This document shows positions 12,636 to 19,091 of a stretch of 19,248 nucleotides of DNA, piece by piece. Location of the stretch: assembly GCA_035705985.1 (NCBI GenBank), contig DASSVP010000245.1, positions 1-19,248 on the forward strand, read 5' to 3'. Position numbers and translations under genes: made by a program. A model generated the notes under the pieces. The model saw nothing but the letters and a program-made list of their open reading frames with translations. It ran no database searches and was not told the DNA's origin. The first letter of the stretch is position 1; the number at the start of each line of letters is the position of its first letter. The stretch comes from JACVRW01 sp035705985 (GTDB taxonomy: Bacteria > Actinomycetota > Thermoleophilia > Solirubrobacterales > Thermoleophilaceae).

Positions 12636-14438
12636 TCACGATGAGAGGCGCTCCCCCAGTGAGCGAAGCTGCTCCGCCAGCTCCGGCGGCAGCTTGTCGC
12701 CGAACGTCGCGTAGTGGTCCCGCACCTGCTCAAGCTGCTCGCGCCACTCCGCGGGATCCACGTCCAGCAGCTTCTCCATCGCGCCCTCCGGCAGGTCCAG
12801 GTTGGACAGGTCGATCGCGTCCGCGGCGGGGACGAGCCCGATCGGCGTGGCCTCCGCCCCGCCCTGGTCGTCGCAGCGCTCGGCGATCCAGGCGAGCACG
12901 CGGCTGTTATCGCCGAAGCCCGGCCACAGGTACGTGCCGTCGTCGTCCTTGCGGAACCAGTTGACCATGAAGATCTTCGGGAGCTTCGCGCCCTGGCGAC
13001 GACCGGTCTCGAGCCAGTGGGCGAAGTAGTCGCCCATGTTGTAGCCGCAGAACGGCAGCATCGCCATCGGGTCGAAGCGCAGCTCGCCCACGGTGCCCGC
13101 CGCGGCCGCGGTCTTCTCGGAGCCCATGATCGAGCCCAGGAACACGCCGTGCTCCCAGTCGAAGGCCTCGGTAACGAGCGGCACGACGGTGGCGCGCCGG
13201 CCCCCGAACAGGAACGCGTCGATCGGGACGCCCTTCGGGTCCTCCCAGTCGGGCGCGATGGACGGACACTGGTCCGCCGGGGTGGTGAAGCGGGCGTTCG
13301 GGTGAGCGGCCGGCTCGCCCGAGTCCGGCGTCCACTCCTCGCCGTGCCAGTCGATCGCATGACTCGGCGGCTCGGAGGTCATGCCCTCCCACCAGATGTC
13401 GCCGTCGTCCGTCAGCGCGCAGTTCGTGAAGATCGAGTTCGCGCGGAGCGTCTCCATCGCGTTCGGGTTCGTCTTCCGGCTGGTGCCGGGCGCGACGCCG
13501 AAGAACCCGGACTCGGGGTTGATCGCATAGAGGCGGCCGTCGTCGCCGAACTTCATCCAGGCGATGTCGTCCCCGATCGTCTCGACCTTCCATCCCGGGA
13601 GCGTCGGGATCAGCATCGCGAGGTTCGTCTTGCCGCACGCCGACGGGAAGGCGCCCGTCACGTGCTTGACCCTCCCCTCCGGCGACGTGAGCTTGAGGAT
13701 CAGCATGTGCTCGGCGAGCCAGCCCTCGTCCCGCGCCATGACGGACGCGATCCGGAGCGCGAAGCACTTCTTCCCCAGCAGCGCGTTGCCGCCGTAGCCG
13801 GAGCCGAACGACCAGATCTCGCGGGTCTCGGGGAAGTGGACGATGTACTTCGTGTCGTTCGACGGCCACGGCACGTCCTCGACGCCCTCGTCCAGGGGCA
13901 TTCCGACCGAGTGGAGACACGGCACGAAGTCGCCGTCCGCGCCCAGCACATCGAGCGCGCCCTGACCCATGCGGGTCATGATCCGCATCGAGACCGCCAC
14001 GTAGGGCGAGTCGGTGAGCTGCACGCCGACGTGCGCGATCGGCGAGCCCAGCGGGCCCATCGAGAACGGAACGACGTACATCGTGCGCCCGCGCATGGAG
14101 CCACGGAACAGCTCGGTGAGCGTCTCGCGCATCTCCGAGGGGCCGGCCCAGTTGTTCGTGGGGCCGGCGTCCTCCTCGCTCTCCGAGCAGATGAAGGTGC
14201 GGTCCTCGACCCGCGCCACGTCGCTCTCGTCCGAGCGCGCCAGGTAGGAGTTGGGGCGCTTCGCATCCGACAGCCGGTCGAAGGTGCCGGCGTCCACGAG
14301 CTGCTGGCAGAGGTCGTCGTACTCCTCCGCCGAGCCGTCGCACCAGTGGACTTGGTCCGGCTGGGCGAGCTCCGCTACCTGGTCGACCCAGGCGAGCAGC
14401 TTCTGGTGGGTTGTCGGGGCAGTGGTGGCTTGGGTCAT
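12636..14438 (-). CDS. pckG: Phosphoenolpyruvate carboxykinase (GTP)
   Basis: A full-length 600-residue GTP-type PEPCK, which converts oxaloacetate plus GTP to PEP, CO2 and GDP, the entry step of gluconeogenesis. The P-loop FPSACGKTN carries the hyper-reactive Cys268. TMYVVPFSMGPLGSP, GDDIAWMKF, NPESGFFGVAPGT and FLFGGRRATVVPLV are classic GTP-PEPCK blocks for oxaloacetate, Mn and GTP binding, and no catalytic block looks damaged. ATG 14438 is 8 nt after TACCCT (14447-14452, minus), without Shine-Dalgarno, so transcription is probably leaderless. It heads a minus-strand run with the PepSY-like and lipoprotein genes. Placement near the glyoxylate/C4 acid genes fits growth on C2 or fatty acid substrates (inference). 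Confidence 0.98.
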   Translation of the reverse strand: MTQATTAPTTHQKLLAWVDQVAELAQPDQVHWCDGSAEEYDDLCQQLVDAGTFDRLSDAKRPNSYLARSDESDVARVEDRTFICSESEEDAGPTNNWAGPSEMRETLTELFRGSMRGRTMYVVPFSMGPLGSPIAHVGVQLTDSPYVAVSMRIMTRMGQGALDVLGADGDFVPCLHSVGMPLDEGVEDVPWPSNDTKYIVHFPETREIWSFGSGYGGNALLGKKCFALRIASVMARDEGWLAEHMLILKLTSPEGRVKHVTGAFPSACGKTNLAMLIPTLPGWKVETIGDDIAWMKFGDDGRLYAINPESGFFGVAPGTSRKTNPNAMETLRANSIFTNCALTDDGDIWWEGMTSEPPSHAIDWHGEEWTPDSGEPAAHPNARFTTPADQCPSIAPDWEDPKGVPIDAFLFGGRRATVVPLVTEAFDWEHGVFLGSIMGSEKTAAAAGTVGELRFDPMAMLPFCGYNMGDYFAHWLETGRRQGAKLPKIFMVNWFRKDDDGTYLWPGFGDNSRVLAWIAERCDDQGGAEATPIGLVPAADAIDLSNLDLPEGAMEKLLDVDPAEWREQLEQVRDHYATFGDKLPPELAEQLRSLGERLSS

Positions 14439-14446
14439 CGAGCAGA

Positions 14447-14452
14447 AGGGTA
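14447..14452 (-). promoter_or_regulatory. Putative -10 box (TACCCT) for pckG
   Basis: Lies 8 nt before the pckG ATG within the 41 bp gap shared with the divergent sortase gene. No -35 or Shine-Dalgarno is evident. Confidence 0.3.
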
Positions 14453-14466
14453 TATCCGGCGCGTCC

Positions 14467-14472
14467 TAGACT
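14467..14472 (+). promoter_or_regulatory. Putative -10 box (TAGACT) for the sortase gene
   Basis: Lies 7 nt before ATG 14480, at leaderless spacing. The intervening CGC-rich bases hold no ribosome-binding sequence. Confidence 0.33.
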
Positions 14473-14479
14473 GCCCCGC

Positions 14480-15085
14480 ATGCGGCCCGTCCTGCGCTTC
14501 GTGGCGTCCGTGATGATGGTCAGCGGGACGCTCCTGATCGCGGATGCCGGAGTGACCCTGCTCTGGCAGGAGCCCGTCTCCGCGTTCGTCGCCAACCGGG
14601 AGCAGGGCGAGCTGAAGAAGGCCTTCTTCGACCCGCCCCGGCGCGTTATCCGGCGGCAGCCGCTGAAGGGCGACGCGATCGCGCGCATCGAGCTCCCGAG
14701 CATCGGGGTCTCGGAGTACGTGGTCGAGGGCACGGACACGGCCAGCCTGCGCAAGGGCCCCGGGCACTACCCGGAGACGCCCCTTCCCGGCGACCGCGGC
14801 ACGACGGCCATAGCCGGCCACCGCACGACCTACGGGGCGCCGTTCCGGAAGATCGACCAGCTCCGCCGCGGCGAGCCGGTCAACGTCGACATGCCGGACG
14901 GGCGCTTCGTCTACCGGGTCCAGCGCACCAAGATCGTGGACGACCAGGACCTGTCGGTGCTGGACGAGGCGGGTTACCAGCGGCTCGTTCTGAGCGCCTG
15001 CCACCCGCTCTACAGTGCGGCGCAGCGGGTGATCGTGTTCGCGCGCTTCGTGCGCAGGGAGGCGCCGCGCGTTAGGCGAGGGTGA
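14480..15085 (+). CDS. Class E sortase
   Basis: A 201-residue membrane-anchored cysteine transpeptidase. One N-terminal membrane helix (about 5-28, RFVASVMMVSGTLLIADAGVTLLW) serves as signal anchor. The catalytic triad is visible: His114 in IAGHRTTYGAPF, Cys174 in LSACHPLYSA and Arg183 in AQRVIVFARF. The YGAPF and CHP context is typical of class E sortases, which attach surface proteins to peptidoglycan in high-GC actinobacteria. No substrate with a sorting signal is in the window, so it may act as a housekeeping sortase. ATG 14480 is chosen because the longer frame runs antisense into pckG. The 3' end overlaps a small minus-strand gene by 14 nt. Confidence 0.93.
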   Translation: MRPVLRFVASVMMVSGTLLIADAGVTLLWQEPVSAFVANREQGELKKAFFDPPRRVIRRQPLKGDAIARIELPSIGVSEYVVEGTDTASLRKGPGHYPETPLPGDRGTTAIAGHRTTYGAPFRKIDQLRRGEPVNVDMPDGRFVYRVQRTKIVDDQDLSVLDEAGYQRLVLSACHPLYSAAQRVIVFARFVRREAPRVRRG

Positions 15086-15209
15086 GTAGCGGGAGCGCAC
15101 CGGACTCGACGGACGACTGGTCGCGCGACTCGAGGAAGAGGATCAGCCCCACCACGAGGGCCAGCGAGATCGCGACGACGGCGGCCCAGTAGAGGATCTT
15201 CAGCAGCAC
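15072..15209 (-). CDS. Small single-span membrane protein (45 residues)
   Basis: A short open frame reads MLLKILYWAAVVAISLALVV then GLILFLESRDQSSVESG and ends in LPLLTLA. The first 26 residues form one clear membrane helix with Lys4 near the front and Glu/Arg/Asp right after it. The GTG start shares its G with the stop of the MaoC gene (TAGTG), which strongly suggests translational coupling. Its end overlaps the opposing sortase gene by 14 nt. No known family is recognised. The hydrophobic pattern and the exact stop/start overlap are the evidence that it is a real gene. Confidence 0.6.
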   Translation of the reverse strand: MLLKILYWAAVVAISLALVVGLILFLESRDQSSVESGALPLLTLA

Positions 15210-15727
15210 TAAGCGGGCTGGCGGCGCGGCACCAGCACCGCGCGCTTGAACTCCGCCACGAGCGTGCCGTCCTGCTTGTGCACGCGGGTGTGGACCTTCA
15301 CGACGCCGCGGTCGGGCTTCGACTGCGACGGCCGGACGTCCAGGACCTCGGTCTCGGCGAACAGCGTGTCGCCGTGGAACACGGGCGCCGGGTGCGATAG
15401 CTCCTCCGTGGCGAGGTTGGCGATCGCCTTGCCCGACACGTCGGCCACGGTCATGCCCAGGGCGAGCGAGTAGACGAGCGGGCCCACCACGACGTTGCGC
15501 CCCTGCTGCGACTCGCCGGCGTAGACGTCGTTGATGTGCAGCGGGTGGTGGTTCATCGTGATCAGGCAGAACAGGTGGTCGTCCGCCTCGGTCACGGTCT
15601 TGGCCGGCCAGTGCTTGTAGACCGCGCCGACCTCGAACTCCTCCAGGTAGCGCCCATAGGGCCGCGCTCCGGAGGCCTCGCGCTCGGCCTGGCTGGTCTC
15701 GAATCCTCGCGTCTCGGTCTCGCCCAT
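15209..15727 (-). CDS. MaoC-like hotdog hydratase, probable mesaconyl-CoA hydratase
   Basis: A 172-residue single hotdog-fold protein of the MaoC family. The active-site helix reads ITMNHHPLHINDVYA (His64 kept). The catalytic Asp of ordinary enoyl-CoA hydratases (GDxNPLHxD) is Asn59 here, a TMN-type pattern I recall from mesaconyl-CoA/beta-methylmalyl-CoA hydratases. The proposed reaction is mesaconyl-CoA plus water to beta-methylmalyl-CoA, exactly the substrate of the divergent malyl-CoA lyase 39 bp away. That adjacency is the main support for specificity; the fold alone would not decide it. The GRNVVVGPLVYSLALGMTV segment is the hotdog beta-sheet/CoA region. ATG 15727 lies 9 nt after TACATT (15737-15742, minus). 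Its stop overlaps the small membrane protein start. Confidence 0.87.
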   Translation of the reverse strand: MGETETRGFETSQAEREASGARPYGRYLEEFEVGAVYKHWPAKTVTEADDHLFCLITMNHHPLHINDVYAGESQQGRNVVVGPLVYSLALGMTVADVSGKAIANLATEELSHPAPVFHGDTLFAETEVLDVRPSQSKPDRGVVKVHTRVHKQDGTLVAEFKRAVLVPRRQPA

Positions 15728-15736
15728 GTGCCGCGA

Positions 15737-15742
15737 AATGTA
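15737..15742 (-). promoter_or_regulatory. Putative -10 box (TACATT) for the MaoC hydratase
   Basis: Lies 9 nt before ATG 15727 in the 39 bp gap shared with mcl. No Shine-Dalgarno is seen. Confidence 0.3.
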
Positions 15743-15750
15743 GTCACAGG

Positions 15751-15756
15751 TAGATT
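15751..15756 (+). promoter_or_regulatory. Putative -10 box (TAGATT) for mcl
   Basis: Lies 10 nt before ATG 15767, back to back with the MaoC box 8 bp away, so the two promoters must interfere or be co-regulated. No Shine-Dalgarno is seen. Confidence 0.35.
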
Positions 15757-15766
15757 CCGGCGCTGT

Positions 15767-16834
15767 ATGCGCAATCCCCGTGACTTCTTCAAGCCGCTCG
15801 CAATCGGCGCTCCCGAGCCGCTCCGCGAGATCCCCGTCAGGCCCTCGCGGATGATCCACTTCCTCGACTTCTCGAACGAGAAGATGGTCGCGAAGGCGCC
15901 GGATATCGCGCCCCAGGTGGACATCCTGCTCGGCAACCTGGAGGACGCCATCCCGGTGGACCGCAAGGAGGCGGCGCGCGAGGGCCTGATCCGGGTGGGA
16001 TCGGAGATGGAGCTGGGCGAGACGCAGCTCTGGACGCGCGTGAACTCGCTCGAGAGCCCGTGGGTGCTCGACGACCTCATGCAGGTGGTGGCCGCCATCG
16101 GCGACCGCCTGGACGTGGTGATGGTGCCCAAGGTGGAGGGCGCCTGGGACATCCACTACGTGGACCGCCTGCTGGCCCAGCTCGAGGCGAAGGCGGCGCT
16201 CGACAGCCCGATCCTGATCCACGCGATCCTCGAGACCGCCCAGGGCGTGACGAACCTCGAGGAGATCGCGACCGCGAGCCCGCGCATGCAGGGCATGAGC
16301 TTCGGCCCCGCCGACCTCGCCGCGAACCGCCGCATGAAGACCACGCGCGTGGGCGGCGGGCACCCGGGCTACAGGGTCATCGAGGACCCGGGCCCGGACA
16401 GCCCGGACGCGCCGCGGGCGACCGCCCAGCAGGACCCGTGGCACTACTCGATCGCCCGCATGGTCGACGCCTGCGCTGGCGCGGGCATCCTGCCGTTCTA
16501 CGGCCCCTACGGCGACATCCGCGACACCGAGGGCTGCGAGACGCAGTTCCGGGCCGCCTTCCTGCTCGGATGCGTGGGCGCGTGGTCGCTCCACCCCGCG
16601 CAGATCGAGATCGCGAAGAAGGTGTTCTCGCCCGATCCGGAAGAGGTGAAGTTCGCCAAGAAGGTCATCGAGGCGATCCCGGACGGGCGCGGCGTTCACA
16701 TGATCGACGGGAAGATGCAGGACGACGCCACCTGGAAGCAGTGCCGGGTGATGGTCGACCTCGCCGAGATGCTCGCGCGCAAGGACCCCGAGCTGGCCGC
16801 CGCGTACGAGCCGGAGCCGGCCGTAAAGGCCTGA
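15767..16834 (+). CDS. mcl: L-malyl-CoA/beta-methylmalyl-CoA lyase (HpcH/CitE family)
   Basis: A 355-residue Mg-dependent lyase. It should split malyl-CoA to acetyl-CoA and glyoxylate, and beta-methylmalyl-CoA to propionyl-CoA and glyoxylate. Blocks RDFFKPLAIGAPEPLREIPV, LLGNLEDAIPVDRKEAAREG, MVPKVEGAWDIHYVDRLL, ILETAQGVTNLEEIA and MIDGKMQDDATWKQ closely match my recollection of the Chloroflexus-type Mcl, which has extra length compared with the roughly 320-residue proteobacterial enzymes. The metal-binding acidic residues in NLEDA and ILETAQG are kept. ATG 15767 begins MRNPRDFF, matching the usual family start. It is divergent from the mesaconyl-CoA hydratase-like gene and followed by palindrome B. 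(S)-citramalyl-CoA cleavage is a possible extra activity. Confidence 0.93.
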   Translation: MRNPRDFFKPLAIGAPEPLREIPVRPSRMIHFLDFSNEKMVAKAPDIAPQVDILLGNLEDAIPVDRKEAAREGLIRVGSEMELGETQLWTRVNSLESPWVLDDLMQVVAAIGDRLDVVMVPKVEGAWDIHYVDRLLAQLEAKAALDSPILIHAILETAQGVTNLEEIATASPRMQGMSFGPADLAANRRMKTTRVGGGHPGYRVIEDPGPDSPDAPRATAQQDPWHYSIARMVDACAGAGILPFYGPYGDIRDTEGCETQFRAAFLLGCVGAWSLHPAQIEIAKKVFSPDPEEVKFAKKVIEAIPDGRGVHMIDGKMQDDATWKQCRVMVDLAEMLARKDPELAAAYEPEPAVKA

Positions 16835-16857
16835 GCGACGGCACCGAGGAGGTGGAC

Positions 16858-16898
16858 CGTCCTGGGTAGGGCTTGGATATCAAGCCTTAGGCAGGACG
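16858..16898. repeat. Imperfect palindrome, copy B of a CGTCCTG-type element
   Basis: Arms cgtcctgggtagggcttg (16858-16875) and caagccttaggcaggacg (16881-16898) match at 15 of 18 positions around a GATAT loop. It begins 24 nt after the mcl stop and is followed by a pyrimidine-rich run (CTCTCTCTCCCTC). It could be the mcl terminator or a mobile palindrome; it shares its half-site with copy A at 4728-4774. Confidence 0.65.
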
Positions 16899-16945
16899 CT
16901 CTCTCTCCCTCAAGGCCGAGTTCCTCCCTGGGCAAGCGAGTGCAT

Positions 16946-16951
16946 TAGGGT
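16946..16951 (+). promoter_or_regulatory. Putative -10 box (TAGGGT) for the sucCD-like operon
   Basis: Lies 11 nt before ATG 16963. Together with palindrome B upstream it suggests that sucC starts its own transcript rather than continuing from mcl. No Shine-Dalgarno is seen. Confidence 0.3.
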
Positions 16952-16962
16952 TCCGCGCCGCC

Positions 16963-18174
16963 ATGCGCTTCTTCGAGTACGAGGCCCGCGAGATCGTCAA
17001 GCGGGCGGGGATTCCGGTGACCGACTTCGGGTTCGCGACCACCGACCAGGAGGCGCGTGAGATCGCCCACCGGATCGGCGGTCCCACCGTCATCAAGTCG
17101 CAGGTGCTCACCGGCGGCCGCATGAAGGCCGGCGGCGTGAAGTTCGCCGACAGCGCCGACCAGGCCGCCGAGTACGCGAAGGACATCCTCAAGCTCGAGA
17201 TAGGCGGCCACATGCCGCGCGGCGTGCTCGTGGACCCGAAGGCCGAGGTGAAGCAGGAGTACTACGCGGGCGTCGTCTGGGACGGCCTGCGCAAGAAGCC
17301 GGTGATGATCTTCTCGCCGGTCGGCGGCATCGACATCGAGCAGGTGGCCGAGGAGCAGCCCGACAAGGTCGGGCGCCGCCACTTCTCCACGATCGAGCCG
17401 TTCAGCGACTACATGGCGAAGGAGGTCGTCGCGTCCACAGGAGTCACCGGCCGGGCGCTCACGCGCATCACCCCGATCCTCTCCCGGCTGGCGCAGCTCT
17501 TCGTCCGGTACGACATGACGCTCGCCGAGATCAACCCGCTCGGCGAGCTGGAGGACGGCTCCTTCGTGGCGCTCGACGCCCACATGGACATGGAGAACGA
17601 GGCCCGCCCGCGCCAGAGGGCGCTCCTGAAGGAGCTGGGCGTGGGCGACGAGGAGACGCGCGAGGCGCGCGAGCCCACCGAGTTCGAGCTCGCCGGCGAG
17701 GAGGTCGACGCCATGGACCACCGCGGCGTGGCCGGCAACGTGACCGAGTTCGACGGCGACCTCGGCCTCGTGATCGGCGCCGGCGGCGGCTCGCTGACGC
17801 TCTTCGACGCCGTCCGCGCCCACGGCGGCAACCCCGCGAACTACTGCGAGATTGGCGGCAACCCCTCGGTCCGCAAGGCCGCTGGGCTCGCCAAGCTCGT
17901 GCTCCAGAAGCCGGGCGTCGACAAGATCGCGGTGATGATGTCGATCGTGTCCAACACGCGCGTGGACATCGTGGCGCGCGGCGTGATCAAGGCGTGCCTC
18001 GAGCTCGGCTACGACCCGGCCGACAAGATCGCGATCTTCCGCATCCCGGGCGCCTGGGAGGAGGAGGGCTTCAAGATCCTCGAGAAGTACGGCGTGGAGT
18101 ACTGCGACCGCTCGGTGTCGATGCACGAGGCGGCACGGCGGGCCGTCGAGAAGATCCAGGGCGTGGCCGCATGA
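16963..18174 (+). CDS. sucC: Succinyl-CoA ligase beta-subunit-like protein (ATP-grasp), divergent
   Basis: A 403-residue ATP-grasp subunit of an ADP/GDP-forming acyl-CoA synthetase. The N-terminus FFEYEAREIVKRAGIPV and KSQVLTGGRMKAGGVKF correspond to the canonical LHEYQAK and VHAGGRGKAGGVK. The nucleotide/Mg segment AEINPLGE is at about 188-195. The CoA-ligase half departs from ordinary SucC: IGGNPS (297-302) replaces VGGGA, and MMSIVSNTRVDIVARGVI replaces the NIFGGI loop. The usual role would be succinyl-CoA plus ADP and phosphate to succinate, ATP and CoA. Given the neighbouring mcl, a malate-CoA ligase role is also possible. It overlaps the alpha-subunit gene by ATGA, which implies stoichiometric coupled translation. 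Confidence 0.88.
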   Translation: MRFFEYEAREIVKRAGIPVTDFGFATTDQEAREIAHRIGGPTVIKSQVLTGGRMKAGGVKFADSADQAAEYAKDILKLEIGGHMPRGVLVDPKAEVKQEYYAGVVWDGLRKKPVMIFSPVGGIDIEQVAEEQPDKVGRRHFSTIEPFSDYMAKEVVASTGVTGRALTRITPILSRLAQLFVRYDMTLAEINPLGELEDGSFVALDAHMDMENEARPRQRALLKELGVGDEETREAREPTEFELAGEEVDAMDHRGVAGNVTEFDGDLGLVIGAGGGSLTLFDAVRAHGGNPANYCEIGGNPSVRKAAGLAKLVLQKPGVDKIAVMMSIVSNTRVDIVARGVIKACLELGYDPADKIAIFRIPGAWEEEGFKILEKYGVEYCDRSVSMHEAARRAVEKIQGVAA

Positions 18175-19091
18175 GCATCCTGATCGACGAGCGCACGACC
18201 TTCATCGTCCAGGGCATCACCGGCCGCGAGGCGGTGAACCTCACGCGCGAGTGCCTCGACTACGGCAGGGGCGCCCAGGTCGTGGGCGGCGTGACGCCCG
18301 GGCGCAGGGGCCGCGACGTGCACGGTGTGCCCGTCTTCGACACGGTCGAGCAGGCGGTGGACCACCACGGCCGCCCCATCAAGGGCTCGGTCGTGACCGT
18401 CCCGCCCGCGTTCACCAAGGACGCCGTGTTCGAGGCGATCGAGAACGGCATCGAGCTGATCGTGATCGTGACCGAGCGGATCCCGCGCGGGGACGTCGCG
18501 CAGATGGTGGAGCTGGCAGCACGTCACGGCGCGCGCATCATCGGCCCCAACTGCCTCGGGATCATCGTCCCGGACGTGATCAAGATGGGCGGTATCGGCG
18601 GCCCCGCCAAGGACGCCGCGAAGGCCTACTCGCCCGGCCCGGTCGGCGTGATCTCGCGCTCGGGCGGCATGACCACGGAGATGTCCTCCACGCTCACAGC
18701 CGCGGGGCTCGGCCAGTCCACCGCCGTCTCCATCGGCGGCGACGCGATCATCGGCTCCTCGTACGCCGAATTGATGCCGCTGTTCGAGGACGACGAGCAG
18801 ACCGAGGCGATCGTGATCTACACGGAGCCCGGCGGCCGCATGGAGGCCGAGCTGGCCCGCTACATGACCGAGGAGTCCACGCGGAAGCTGCCGATCGTGG
18901 CGTTCATGGCCGGCCGCTTCATGGACGAGATGCCCGGCATGAGCTTCGGGCACGCCGGAACGATCGTGGAGGGCAGGGAGGACACCGCCGCCGAGAAGAT
19001 CGAGCGGCTCGCCTCCGCCGGCATCGTCGTGGCCGAGGAGATCGCCGAGATCCCGGGGCTCGTCAAGGAGCGGATGGGAGTGGCGGCGTGA
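18171..19091 (+). CDS. sucD: Succinyl-CoA ligase alpha-subunit-like protein
   Basis: A 306-residue CoA-binding subunit. The N-terminal Rossmann domain opens ILIDERTTFIVQGITGREA, and GGVTPGRRG is the CoA site. IIGPNCLGIIVPDVIKMG and GVISRSGGMTTEMSSTL are standard SucD blocks. The phosphorylated active-site histidine is His261 in SFGHAGTIVEG (usually MGHAGAII). Length is slightly above the usual 290 residues. ATG 18171 overlaps the sucC stop and the stop overlaps the next start (GTGA), so three genes form one tight operon. Substrate specificity (succinate or malate) cannot be fixed from these motifs. Confidence 0.92.
   Translation: MSILIDERTTFIVQGITGREAVNLTRECLDYGRGAQVVGGVTPGRRGRDVHGVPVFDTVEQAVDHHGRPIKGSVVTVPPAFTKDAVFEAIENGIELIVIVTERIPRGDVAQMVELAARHGARIIGPNCLGIIVPDVIKMGGIGGPAKDAAKAYSPGPVGVISRSGGMTTEMSSTLTAAGLGQSTAVSIGGDAIIGSSYAELMPLFEDDEQTEAIVIYTEPGGRMEAELARYMTEESTRKLPIVAFMAGRFMDEMPGMSFGHAGTIVEGREDTAAEKIERLASAGIVVAEEIAEIPGLVKERMGVAA

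Noticed and set aside
14461..14475. Third copy of the CGTCCTG element (gcgtcctagactgcc)
   Set aside because: Only the first six or seven bases match and there is no opposing arm.
12714..14513. 599-residue plus-strand open frame
   Set aside because: It is the antisense shadow of pckG, with biased Arg/Val/His-rich composition and no recognisable domain.
12907..14754. 615-residue minus-strand open frame
   Set aside because: It is an alternative frame of pckG and of the sortase region; low-complexity Arg/Gly/Ala composition typical of GC-rich shadow frames.
16945..18126. 393-residue minus-strand open frame
   Set aside because: Antisense to the sucC-like gene; His/Asp/Val-rich shadow without a domain.
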